Positions 34,678 to 47,360 of a stretch of DNA of 64,000 nucleotides are shown piece by piece. The position numbers and the translations under genes were made by a program. Below the pieces are notes generated by a model. The model did not search any database. It was given only the letters and a program-made list of their open reading frames with translations, and was not told the DNA's origin. The stretch covers positions 1 through 64,000 of the forward strand of contig WBMZ01014043.1 of the NCBI GenBank assembly GCA_013400975.1, in the 5' to 3' direction. The stretch's first letter is position 1. Each line of letters opens with the position of its first letter. The DNA is from Atrichornis clamosus. Lineage: Eukaryota > Chordata > Aves > Passeriformes > Menuridae.

Positions 34678-37600
34678 GTTTTTTGTTGGGTAAGCATCCA
34701 TATTTTTGTATTGTAAATTCTGAAGGTAGAGGCCTAATGTATTTATGTTGGTTTCTAACTAGCAGTTTTTGTGGTTGATCACTTCAAAATACTCTTGGCA
34801 GTCATTTTGTCATACATGCAGAAAATCCTTGGTATTTCTTTGTAGCCCTTTAATGAGATTTACATATCTACAGAAAATGTTAACATAAAAAACCTAAAAT
34901 ATCCTCCAATATGTTTGTCAGCATTCATTGCTGCATAAATGATTGCAAATTTAATATACGTATGCATTTGTGAGTAAATACTATTGAGTGACCCTAATAT
35001 CTTTCAAACGATTTTGAATCTGTCTTAGAGGTGTAAAAGATCTATGAATTTTCATGAAAACATTCTACCAGGCAGAAGATGGAGAGGTTATAATAATTCT
35101 CCTCCTACAGAAAAAGAAGATATAACCTATAGTGTTCCTAGATATTAAAAAAATCACATTGGAATGGGGAAAGAGGGACTTAGTCGAGGAGGGAGGGACA
35201 GAAGTAGGAAGAGAATGAAAAAATAAGAGAGGCTCTAAACATCTTACTTTCTTGGGAATTCACTTATTAGACACAAAAAAATGCAGTAATTTTGACTGAG
35301 GACTGGATTATCTACTGTTAAAAGAGGCACGAATATTCTTTTTTCAGACCATGAAGTGGGATATGCTCTCTCCACATGGCTTGTCTGCTATCTCATAATG
35401 GTTGAACTCACATTTACTTTAATTCATTTTAAATGTCTATCAGTCGTGAAACACAAATTCACTGGAAACATTGAGACAGATAGATGAATTTCTAATGGTT
35501 TTCACACTTGTCAAGTCATTCGATCTTAACCCGGCTTGTCAATTATTTACTTTCAGATTTTACAGCCATATTTAGAGACAGATTGTAGAACTCATCAAGT
35601 GAAATGTGGCCTCTGCTTAGGTCTATTGGAGATTACCGCTACTTCAAAGCAGGAATTTGCCCATATTGTTCCCACTGACATTCTGGAATGTCATGTTTAC
35701 TGGATGAAATACCATGTGTATTGGCTTTGATTTTCTATTCAAATCACAAATGGTAGGACATGTTCTGTTAGCAAAAGAATTCTTATCCAAGTAAGACCAA
35801 ATAATCTGCTGCTGCTGTTGAACTATTAGAAGAGAGATTAAACCCAAAACTTTTATATTAGAAAAAATTAAACCACATAAACTATGGTATTTTAAAAATC
35901 AAAGTAATTATTTGTTTTACTAGGCAAACTGCTTTCTAAATTTTCTGTAGACCACACAAGTCAGAAGACACCTAAAGGGTTTCATGTTTTGTGATATGCC
36001 AGGTTGGCATGGTGAAAGTCCTATTCTTCGATTAATTAATTACATGATTCCCAAAAATTTCAAGAATATTTATGTGATTTGCAGTGGAATACAGAGATTC
36101 CGTAGTGCTGTAATAACCTGGGACCAACTTCTTGTTGGTTTGATAGAGCAATGTTGTAGTGGTAGACCACCACCTCTTACAGAACCTAAACTTAGCTCCA
36201 CACTTAGGACCCAGCTGAGAACTGGACCAGAAGCACAGATATCAAAGGAATAAAATTTCCAAGAAGACTCTTTGGAGACAGAAGGCAACCATGGTGTCAT
36301 TGCTGAGTTGAGAACGAATGAACCTAAAATGATACTATATTAAGAGTACTTGAAATAGCCTAGGGTCTCCCATTTCCTAGTGTCTGTAGAAATTTGAGGA
36401 AGAACAGATAGGTTTAAAGATTTTATTGTCCTAAAATGTGTTTTCTATTAAGTGCTTTAAAAACTGTTTATTACACATATTGTTTAAGGCACTAAAAAAA
36501 GTTGATGCCACATTGTAGGAAATATGGGGAATTTCATCACATAAATAAGGAATCAAGGTAAGAGCAAGAAAGGCATCAGTCATGATCACTTTAGTGATGA
36601 TCTATTCTGTTTGAAGCAATAAAAAAAGTTGCCTAAATCCCTTTGAATACTAGAAAAGGAGAAAAAGATAATTTCAGACTTAATTTATAACTAAAAGTTA
36701 TACCTGCTGTATTAATGTACAAAACATCTCCTGTATTAGGGTAATTAATTATCATAAAGAAATCAAGAGAAGAAAGTGCTATTATGTTCGGTTCTATTCA
36801 TAAAAGCAAGAATATGTGCTGAGTTTGCTACAGAAAAGACAAGTGGTTCATTTGGCACTGTGCTAGTTGTTTATTTCTGTGGTAAGGAAGAGATCAACTA
36901 ATTGCCCTGCTTTGTCACCCAGCATGTGTTTGGTGCAAAAGGAACTACCTTCCTTCAAAAGTACATGTTAGGTAATGGTCTGTCACACAGCAATCCTTAG
37001 TAGAACCAGGAGTATAATGAAAGGAGCAGTCTTTGTCGTATGTTAAAAGTGTTTGCTACGTGAATAGGAAATGCCACTCTGTGCTTAAGAGTAAATAAAG
37101 TATTTAGTTCACAGTATTGAGTATACAGGACCTAGAAGCAAAGAAGCATGAGCAGCGTGGGCTTGGTACTAAAACTCCTCAGGATTCAAGGATGCTCTAA
37201 AATGCAGCTGTTGTGGCAGAGGCACAGAACTGCTGCAAGAAACTGGCAGTTTTAGAGCCTCTCACCTTCCCTCCTGTGCAGCACCTCTGCTGCCTGCCAC
37301 CTCCTCTACATATACTGAACAGAGAAGGCAACAACTAGCACACGTGGCCGAGTACTTGAGGTTTTGGTTTTATCAGTTATAATACCAGAATAATTCCATG
37401 GAGATCAGAGATAATCTCTGGTATTACTCTGACTGTGAGTAGGTAAGCACTCAGAACTGTTAAATAATAGGGTGTTTAAGTATTATATGCTGAAGATTAA
37501 ATGTAAAAATGCCTTAACCTTGATATGCAAGATATGCACCTCAGCATAAAAGAAACTTAATAAAAGACTATAAAACACAGTGTTGCATGTAGTTATTTAA

Positions 37601-39786
37601 TGTATAGGGGAAAAGAAGACAACTGGAAAGAAACTGCACTCTACTCTCTGAGCTGGATAAGCACTTACAGCTTTCCTGATTGTTTTTTCTTATACCTGTG
37701 TAATAAATTCTGATTTGTATTTGGTACCTTCTTCCCCTCTCTCCACACAGCAACATTATTCACAGTGTTCATCCAGAAGAAAGGGATTCTAATCTGAAAT
37801 TAATAATTTTTGTTTGAACCTCTATGTTTTCTGTTTAATGTCTCATTCTTTAAACATATTAAATGGCCGAGAAACCAAACTACATATAAATTCCTTCTAT
37901 AGTAGCGGACTTAATTTAGAGTTGCTAATAGGACTAGGTTCTGATGGTTTTAGTCAGTAAAAATGAAATAAATTTAAAGTGAAGTTGTATCTTAAAGAAC
38001 TGAGAAGTTGAAACTACCAATTAGACACAAGGACATGCTTTTGCACTAAGAGCTGACATGCTTCATGTGCAACTGCTTCTTCTTTCCTGTTGCACAAAGT
38101 TTATTGCCATGAAAGGTAAACCAAAGAGGATTGATGTTTTGCCAAGGTACAATCAGAACACAAGTAACTACAGATGAGCTTTAATTTATTTTTTAAAATG
38201 TATCTTTTTAAAGGACACCTCCTTTTTAATAATTCCAAGAGCAGCTATGTATACATCCAAAATAGGGATTAGTGTATGTTATATATGTATATATGATTTC
38301 TTGCTTGTAAAATATATTTTCCAAAATGATTTTGTTGTAAGATGTTCTACTGTATGCTCCGAAAAATTACTACTGTCTATTCAATGACATGTTTATTAAA
38401 TATATTGTCCCTTTGAGCCACACATGCCAAATTCTTAGGGAACAGAGGCACTGTGCTCCAAATCTGTATTGGGAAATAGTCCCCTCTCCATTCTTGTCCC
38501 ACAATGGTCTATCGAGCACCAACCAGGAATTGTGTAAATGTATCAGTTTTAGGGCAAACTTTGTCATTCTGAAAAAGGAATTGTGCCAGATAAATAAATG
38601 TACTTAGGAATATAACTACTCTTGGAAACAGTAGGAATAAATACTGTAATAACTTTTTGGTACCTTTGGGACCCTTACCTGTTAAGGTATATTTATATAT
38701 TATATTTACCTTAATAACTTTGTTGGTCTTGGGAGGAAGTTGATTTGTTTTGATTTAAAAGACTCTGCAGCAAATGGGAGGGAATGTCTTGACACAGTAA
38801 GGAAATCTTCTGACTTTTGTAAGAAGATTTATGTGGTCATTAATATATAGTGACAATGAATACTGTAAATAGCAGAGCAGATGGCAGGATGCAGGATTTT
38901 CTGAGCTTATCAGCTAGTAGGGCTCTGTGGGCAAGTATGGCAAACATTGCAGTTTTCCCTTCTACTTCTGACAATTGAAAAAAATCAATTTTCAAGTTTG
39001 AGGTCTTGAATTATTACATTATTTGTGTAATTTTTTTTCTGAGGGAAGTGTAACCAAGTTTGTTTCTAGTGTCATAATGAAAACTTCAGAGAAACTAGCA
39101 TGTAAAAAGCCAGGCAAGCCTTGGAAATGTTTTCTGCCTAAAACTTTTCCATTGAAACAGATGAATCGGTAAGCCCCATAATTGAAATAACTTCTTGCCC
39201 TCTAGAAAGAGGGTGATTCCTACAGATCAGAACAGGGGTTACTGGTAGGTCAGCTGAGATAGCCATTACTGAAGCTATCTGCACAGTGTTTAGGCTTTAA
39301 GTAAAACAGAGATGTTGTAATGTGGAACTGCTGGTTCTTGGTTGGCTTTCCTGAGGTCATTAAGAAAAAGACAGCTTATTAAGCCTGAAATCATTGAGGA
39401 AAAAGATTAAACCCTCTCTCTAAACAGAAGTTATAGCAGGTTAAGTAAAATTGGTTTTGATGTTTTTCTAGTTATAGTATGACAAAGCTATTTGGACATC
39501 AGTACCATTCACAGCCATCATTAAGTGCTTTCTTGACCCAGTCACTGTTATTTTTAATTTTTGTCATATTTCACTAGATATTTTCATTTTCATACTATAT
39601 TCAAGACAATGGTGCTTTTCAGGTATTAAATCAATTCATTGAAACCACAAATATTTGTATTATGAAAATAAATGGCGACTAAAATCAAAGGAAGATTAGT
39701 TGATTAGAACTTCTATATATGCTGTACAATTGAATGTGAATGCTCCTGAAAACCAAACACAACACTTTTTTTTTTTAAATTTTACA

Positions 39787-39804
39787 AATTAATATATATT
39801 AATT
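39787..39804. repeat. 18-base AT palindrome
   Basis: A perfect palindrome AATTAATATATATTAATT, made only of A and T, next to further TTAAT words. Likely a by-product of AT-rich sequence. Confidence 0.6.
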
Positions 39805-42800
39805 CAATTAATATTTTTGGCACACCCCCTTCCAGCAAAACTATTTGCATATAGTGCTATAAAGGGAATTGAATATTGGAGAAAATTGTGGATTTGTTTT
39901 GTTTTGTTTTCAGGCTCACCTGTGTGAAATAGGCAATAAAATTATTTATTATAGGTAGCAGCTACAGTTGTGAAGTGTCTTCTACTAGAAATAATTGGTT
40001 GTAAATTTGAGAAAGTGCATTTTTTTTGATGTGAAAAGTGTTCACACCTTAACTTCAGATGAGATAAATAAACTACCTGCTTTCCGAATTACATGAACGA
40101 AAACACAAGTATGCTCCTAGACAGGAGCTGCAGAACACTCTAAACTGTGCCTGACCTGGACATTTGGAGAACCATAGCTCCAGGATAAATGACTGCATGC
40201 CCCAGCATGTAAGTAAACATTCAGCCTGGAAGAAGAATGTGGATCTGTGTGTTTGTTCTGAAGTTTAGCTTACCTCAGTGCTCAATACAGTCTGAACCCA
40301 GACAGATCTATGATACAGTTATCATGTGTTTTGGTTAACAGGGACTCTTTTCTGCTTTCCAAAGCAGGCTTTTCGGTTTTGATGAGTTAGCAGAACATTT
40401 GTGTATAGCAACTGCCAGCTTCTGTTGGATTGAGCTGATTGCTTACTATATTTCGCAGAACATGCAGGCAAGAAAATACAAAATAACAACCACCAAGAAT
40501 CAATAATACTATCAGGACCCTTGAAACACCCCCTTTGATTCCCTGCTATGTTATGCTTAAGCTGCAGAACTGCCTATATGTTGTTAGGGAACTTGCTGCT
40601 CCTTGATGGGGAATGGCTTTCTGACTGTTAACTTGCCCTCTCTTTTCTTATTCAGATAAACAGAAACACAGTTTTCTGTCTGAACTTTTCTTTACACAGA
40701 TCTCTCTACTTTCTACTCTCAAGAATTCTGCACCTCACAGGGCCATTTTTCATGTTAAAAGGATAGAAACTTTGGCTGACTTGTTTTTCTTTTCAACCAT
40801 TCCCAGAACAGACCCAAGGGGAAAGGAGGTAAAATATCTACAAAATAAGTGTAAAAATAACAGCAAAAAGCCCTGATTCAAAAGTGTGTGAATAAAAAGA
40901 CGAAAGGTCCCTTCGTGAATTTCTGGTATTTCCACCTTTATCTCAGAAGTCAAAGGAAATTATTCAGGAAAGGCACAGTTTTATGCTTAGGGAAAGCTAC
41001 GGTACATTTACTCATTAAAATGTCATGTCTCTCTCTTCCCGCTTCTCTTCCCATTCTTGCCAAATACATTCTTGAAATTGAAGCAAACTTTCCTCACTCA
41101 GAAGAACTCGTGTTTCTGCTGAAGTATGTGAAAAACAAATCTCTTAACCACAGGTTTAATAAAAATGTGAATTCTTAGGAAACTATTGGGATTTTAAAAA
41201 TTCTTATTAACTTCACTGACCAAAAAACCAACAAACCAAACAACAAACCACTTGTTCTTTATGTTACCATCACTAATAGCTAAAAAACCCCTAAAACTGT
41301 TCTAAGCCATCAGAAAGGTACACATCATATTACTTGAATTTTTGTTACTATACAGTTTTAAAATGGTTGTTTCTGTGCCATGCGTAACCATGAAATTAAT
41401 TAGGAAAAATAAGCTTACATCTGTCAGAGAGCTTATATTATCTATCTGGGATTTCAATAGAAAAGAGAGTGTTACACTTCTGCCTTCCTACCCTCTGCTC
41501 CCATGAAGTGGAAACAATGCATATTAAAATATATATATTAGTACTATTAGGGCTGATGTAACAAAGTGCTCTGTGTATACCTATCAAAGTACTGGAACAG
41601 AAGAGTATGCAGCAGTGTCCTTTGGGTGTTCAAACACCCAGTCACATGGAATTAGAGGACACCTGAGTCATACACGTGTCCCTTAACTTACGTGATCAAT
41701 TTCCTCTTTCTTTGAAACTAGGTTATGTTCTTCCTCAAACTCATAAGATACTGTATAATGAAAATTGGAAGTTTCAGAAAAATTTTTAAGGATTTCAGAT
41801 AAAATATACTATACATCTGCAACCTGGTATTAAACAAATTATTAGTAAAGGTACTATAGTATTACTTTCAAAAATTAAGAACCAGTAATACAGTCATAAG
41901 AGTAGTATGAATTCCATTAATGTACTTTGATAGTATTGCTTTGATAGATTATTTTTCTGAAGTTATAAGAAGACCCCAAACAGGCTTTGGTAAAACTCAT
42001 CTTTAGCATAAATACCCCGAAAGTAGTGGTTTGTTTATAGATATACTGCCAGATTCCGTCTTGCTACAAACCCCTTACAAACATTTTGAAGTCATTGGGA
42101 CTGTTTGGGTGCAAATTAGAACTATGTGTAGGTTTTTGCATGGTATTGTCAGTGGTGAGAGCTGGATACTGCTCATGAACTGCAGAAATACTACACCTCG
42201 AGGACATACAGAAAATTGCAGCACTTTTAAATGAAGTAACTGACACCTTGTGGGAAATCTATCAGAAAATTCTAGAGCTTCTCTTGAGTTAATGACACCT
42301 TCATAATGATTAGACTCTTTATTTATATGTATTGTTTAATCATTTATTTAATAAGATATATTAACTGCAGCCAATATATTCTTATTCAAAAGGAAAAGAA
42401 TTTTGGAGGATACTGCTCAGCATCTGGTGAAAGGAAATGGGGTGAAACATACAGTATGAGACAGAGACAACACAAGTGATGCTTGTTTGAAGAAAACAAA
42501 GTATAATTCTATTTTATTGTTCTGTTAAACACAGTATTTACTAAGTTTACACATTTTCCATTTTTAAAACTGAATGGTATGTCACTGATTTAATGCTACT
42601 TGCTGTCCTTCAGCAACTCTCAGATAAAATGACGTGTCTGACATCTCTTCAATATAAGTTTCCCTAAACTAAGTAACAGGCATGGAAAGATGTAATGAGA
42701 TCATATCACAGCACAAAATTTAAAAAAAATTTAATGATTAACAGAGTAATAAATCCATGTCAAGTGAAAAAGTTGTTCTGTTTTATTGTAAAAATTGACT

Positions 42801-42979
42801 TCACTGTGCAGCTGGATGACACACAGGTTCAGTACCGACTCCCCTGTGGTTTGCTTCTAGAGGCAGTCCCTGAGGACTGAGAAGCAATATGAGTGAATCC
42901 ATTGCCTGCTTCACTTTTCTGACGATTTAATCCTATAATTTGCAGTTCTCCCTTGTGAAAATTTCCTCTGTCATTTAGG

Positions 42980-43400
42980 TTCAGTGAAGAAACACCTCTC
43001 CAGCCTCTCTGCTTTGCCAGTGCCCTGTCTCCAGCTCCCCGCAGCCCTGCCCTGCCCAGCTCGAGCCCACCTGCGGAGCCATATCCCAGTGCGGCGTTTC
43101 CCAGCCGCACCTGAGATGCCCAGTGCCCAGGGCTGGGGCTACCTCCAGCTGCCCTGCTGCTGTCTGGTTGCCAGCCAGATGGGTACCATGATGGACCCCA
43201 GTTCCCCATCCCTGAGGCTGCAGCCACCAGCGCTGTGCCCTGGAGCTGGCTCCAACTCCTCCGTAGCCACGAGAAGGAGAGCCGCGGGCAGGGATAAAGC
43301 TCGCTGGCTTCCTGCTGGGTTGCCAGCAGTGGTGTGGCCTCCAGCCCCCTGACTGGCCTCTGCAGCTGAGCAAGTGCAGGGAGCTCCCTCCCTTGACTTG
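42980..43400. other. GC-rich, CpG-depleted block of unknown origin
   Basis: By hand count, 43021-43380 is about 67% GC but holds only 12 CpG (observed/expected near 0.3), while the flanks are AT-rich. It is dense in CCAGC, GCTGC and CTGCC words on both strands. Frames of 122-132 codons are open on both strands here, which is expected from composition, and none resembles a known protein. It may be an old insertion, a gene-conversion tract or a non-coding RNA exon. I do not recognise a repeat family. Confidence 0.5.
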
Positions 43401-43632
43401 CAGAATAGTTTCTAATCTGCAGTGATTAGAGAGATGATGGTCATTTAAGGGTGTGGAAATGTTATGTGAATACCAGTAGAATAACAGTGTCGTTATTTTA
43501 CTAACAGAGTAATCATTTTACTAACAAAGCAAATGAATGTAAACCTTGTGACTCGGTTCATGATGTACAAATGACATTCCTTTTGAACCGGAATAACAGT
43601 TCTTATCCAGCTTTTGTTGTATAAGCCCTAGT

Positions 43633-43669
43633 CATTTCCTGGTGAAATGAAAGAGCTGGCCAGGAAATG
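43633..43669. repeat. Inverted repeat with 10-base arms
   Basis: CATTTCCTGG at 43633-43642 is the exact reverse complement of CCAGGAAATG at 43660-43669, with a 17-base loop. Both arms contain TTCC/GGAA, an ETS or STAT-like core. Confidence 0.65.
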
Positions 43670-44045
43670 GAATAATTCCAATTAACCTTCACTTTTCTTC
43701 TCTGTGAAAGATCCCATAGATTTTAATAAGAGAAATAGATTGGCAGGGTTTTAAAAAATTTTACACAGAAATTTTGCAAGCCAAAGGAAATGAAGGGGAA
43801 GTTAAATATTACACATAAAAATCAGTGTTTTGAACAGAACTAGGCAGGGAACATGAGTTAAAATGACCATAAGGTTTAGGAACAGGGAAAATGCAGAATA
43901 GATGTGTTTGAATGAGAATTAGATTTCATCTCTGACAGTCAATTAACTTTGGAGCTTCTTCTTGTATGTTTATATTAATGAATGTTTCTCTGGGATAGGA
44001 AAACAAAGTTGTAATATAAAATCCATAGAAATACCATTAGGTGCT

Positions 44046-44085
44046 AAAAGAAAAGCTTTTCTTTTTATTGCAGCATTAATGCTGC
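44046..44085. repeat. Two adjacent perfect palindromes (20 and 16 bases)
   Basis: AAAAGAAAAGCTTTTCTTTT at 44046-44065 and GCAGCATTAATGCTGC at 44070-44085 are each perfectly self-complementary and lie four bases apart. The second has mixed composition, so it is not explained by AT richness. Function unknown. Confidence 0.8.
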
Positions 44086-47000
44086 CATTTTTTTAGTACT
44101 TTCAACCATATGTCAATATTCTTTGCCAATGCATTAAAGCTCAGGCTCACAAGGACAGCAGTATTACCTTCCACTGCCTTTTATGCAACACCTGTATCAG
44201 AAGTCAGAATAAGTTATTTGGACTCTGCTCAGTGATCAACAGTGCTGGTGAAGTAGTATATTGGTAACCGCTCCAATGATGATGTCTTCATTGTAAATAA
44301 TGTTTTATAAACCACAGCTCACAAACTAAAACTGAATCAGAACGATCAGAGCATGTCCTGTGCAGTACGCAATAATCAATACAAATGCAGCACCAAACGG
44401 ACTATGAAGAAAATGAACTTCATCCTAGCCAGACCCAACACTCTTCTCAGCCAAGTCCCCTGGGAAAATTCATCCACAGAAGGGCTCCATTTTCTATATA
44501 AATATTGTCTTGCATAGTTAAATATCTGTGAAAGAACCACTAAATACTTCTCATAGGCATGTTCTTTTGAAAGAGATGAAAAATAATTGGATTGTTCATG
44601 CATCTCTGGAGAATTATTTAAAATCCATGGCTGCTTTTGTATTTGTAGAATGGGAATTGAGGATGAAAGGTAGAATTAGAAGTAACAGGTGATCTTTGCT
44701 TAATTAGATACTCTTGTGTCTCGACAGATCACAAATTATGTGTCAGAGAGTAATTTTATTTTATATTTGAGTTTAGCAACAGAACCATTGTTCCAAATGA
44801 AGGCAGATCTCTGAGGTGCTGGAAAAAGGATTTTCTGTTATTGTAAATCTGAGGTATTCTGTAATTTGTAATCCAGAGACTTCTCCAGGTGGGCTTTAAT
44901 AAATATTCATGAGCATGGTGTGGAGATTTTCTCTGCACAAGTTATTCTGTAAGTATCCACATCTCTATATTCTTGTTAAGCAGCTGTTAGTGGTCAGTTT
45001 TAGAGAGGAAAGTGGATTAGATAGTTCCTCTGGTTTGATTTAGTGTGGCCATATCTTTTGAAAGCAGAAATGTGGAGAAGCATCATCAATTGAATTGAAG
45101 ATTATACTGCTATCTCTTTTCTGTCCTGTATGAATCTGTTACTATTTATTGTTGTTCAGTGAATTGTGAAAACTTTGAGAAGGATAATGGAAAAGTGAGA
45201 AAACATAAGAGCACATTGACATTACAAAATGAAAGCAGATAAACAGAAATATACTGCTGAAACCTGGCTAGAAGTATTTATTCCTGTGATAGTCGCACAA
45301 CAAACCCTATCACCAGAAAACAGAGAGAATGAGAAATCCCCCTAGAACTTGAGGGGAAAGATACTTTCCAATGACAATAATACAGTAGATTATAATCTGT
45401 AATCCTAGAATTAACACATAAACTCTTTACTGCTGTCTTCCATCTCCAAACTTGTTGCACAAAAAATGGAGTAAGAGATCATAAGATAAAAAGTGCCCAA
45501 ATCGGCATAGTGGGTTACTCTCGTTGGTTTCTCTCGTAGATTTTCTGGAGCTTAGAAAAATAAATAAAGCAAGAAGTCTTTCTTTATATTATTACTACAA
45601 TAATAAAAGTGATGTTATTTTTTTGAATATTTGTGAATGAAGGCAATTTTTACATTTTTGCAAGAAGGCTTAACATTTCCTTTGTGGAAAGTGTTAAAAT
45701 ACATAGGAGAGTAAGCTGTATGTTTTGCTACCTTTTACCTTCAGCCATTTGACCTTTAGTGCCCCGAATATTCCTCTGAAAAAACCCAAACAGTAGGGGA
45801 TGTCTCTATACGCTTACTGGTGAAGTTGCTGTGAAGCCAAACAGAGCCCAAAGATACTCAAGGATTTAAGAGAACTTCCACCTGGCAGGGCCTCACAGAG
45901 ATCAAAGAAAGGTGGTTAGCCAGATAGAAAATACAGCAGCTTAAGCTAAACCCTGGCAGTTCAAAAATGTTGAGACGCACAAAATTTACCTGACAACATT
46001 TGAAATGGAGGCAAATTGCAAGCTGATAGGGTTACAGAAGAACTTATTAACCTCAAAGCTCTTCCATGGAAAACTGTAAGTCTTCAGTAGATTTACATAT
46101 ATTTCTCTTCAAAGGAAGTTGGTTTAAAACATTAGAGCTTAGCCAAATGATTAGCATTTCAGTAGTATTTCCTTTCTTGTAAGCTGCTTCTCATAGGAAA
46201 GTGATTGGTCAAACGAGTTGAAGAAGCAAATAAAGTGAATGTTTAGTCCAGAAGGTTGTACATTAATTAAAAGCCCAGTTTGATAATAAAATGAATAAAA
46301 GAAATAAAGCAGTCAGCATGTGTTGTCTTCTCTGAATTGAGTACATGAATGTAACTTTTCCTCCAAAGACTTTCTCCTACAAGTCAAGGAACAGAAATTG
46401 ATGCACACAGTTTTTGAGCCTTTTAGCCTAGAAGACTGAACTGTGTCACCTGAAGACTGCAAAATGCAGAATAATGTTCATGTGACTGTACAAGAGATGA
46501 ATGAAATATGCTGTTGACCATGGGTCTAATCAGAATTATTTTCAAATTACATATTTTGAGATAAAGCTAGAAAATGTGTCCAGGATACAATTAGCCAGAA
46601 GCCAACCTTTCTCTCCTTTTTACTTCTTTCTTGGCTGAAAAGTGTCATTTTTTTTCTGTAAACTCAAGCAATACTAATTCCTTATTATATTATAACTGAA
46701 AGCTTTAAAGAATGTAAGAACAATCTAATGAAAGTGGTATTCCTGCATTCCAATATCCCTGTTTTCCCCAGCTTTAATTTTATAGACAGAATCACAAATA
46801 TTGCAGGATAAAATTATCACAGGGGGGTTATTAATAGGATTATGTTCCTATGAGGGCAGATGTTCTAGAAATTAGGGTTTGTAAATTTTTTTAATAAATA
46901 ACAATAAGTATTAAAAAATTTTTTTCTCAGTAGAAAGAAATAATGGTTGAAAAAAAGCTGCACTTTGATTTTTAAAATATGCTTTTTTTCTAGGGGTAAT

Positions 47001-47321
47001 TCATACTCTGAAATACTTAGCCTTTAAATATTTGATAACTGTCTTGTCAAATGTTGTTCAATGCCATTTTAGGCTATAAGGAAGAACTGTGAAAGGCTGT
47101 TACTAGGAAAAGTACTTGTGAAGCATAGAAGATGTGAGTTAAAAATTATGGTGAATAGAGGTAACAGCAAGGCTATTAAAATTTTGTCTGTCTAAATGCT
47201 ATGTAGAAATGACGGATAATATAAACATACTTTCAGAGTACTTAAAATTTCCATCACATCAAATTGAGTTTCAGTGTGTAGGGTGAAACAATAATCACAG
47301 GCCATAATGGAAATGTGTTTA

Positions 47322-47360
47322 GGTGGTGTGTAATGGTGGTGTGTAATGGTTTTGTAATGG
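47322..47360. repeat. 13-base tandem repeat, two exact and one decayed copy
   Basis: GGTGGTGTGTAAT is repeated exactly at 47322-47334 and 47335-47347, followed by a degenerate third unit (GGTTTTGTAATGG). Confidence 0.75.

Larger units (their letters stand above)
30427..42979. other. Non-coding desert, segment 3
   Basis: About 12.5 kb without a recognisable gene or full repeat element. It contains a small hairpin (30504-30522), a duplicated GTAAGTTTTCATTGTTAG (34628-34645 and 34660-34677), an 18-base AT palindrome (39787-39804), and a pyrimidine-rich strand near 32080-32180. A modestly GC-richer patch lies around 37240-37310. Open frames are short and unconvincing. Confidence 0.55.

Noticed and set aside
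42829..43373. Overlapping open frames of 122-132 codons on both strands
   Set aside because: Openness on both strands follows from 67% GC. The translations are Pro/Ala/Gly/Ser/Trp-rich without domains. Kept only as a composition anomaly.
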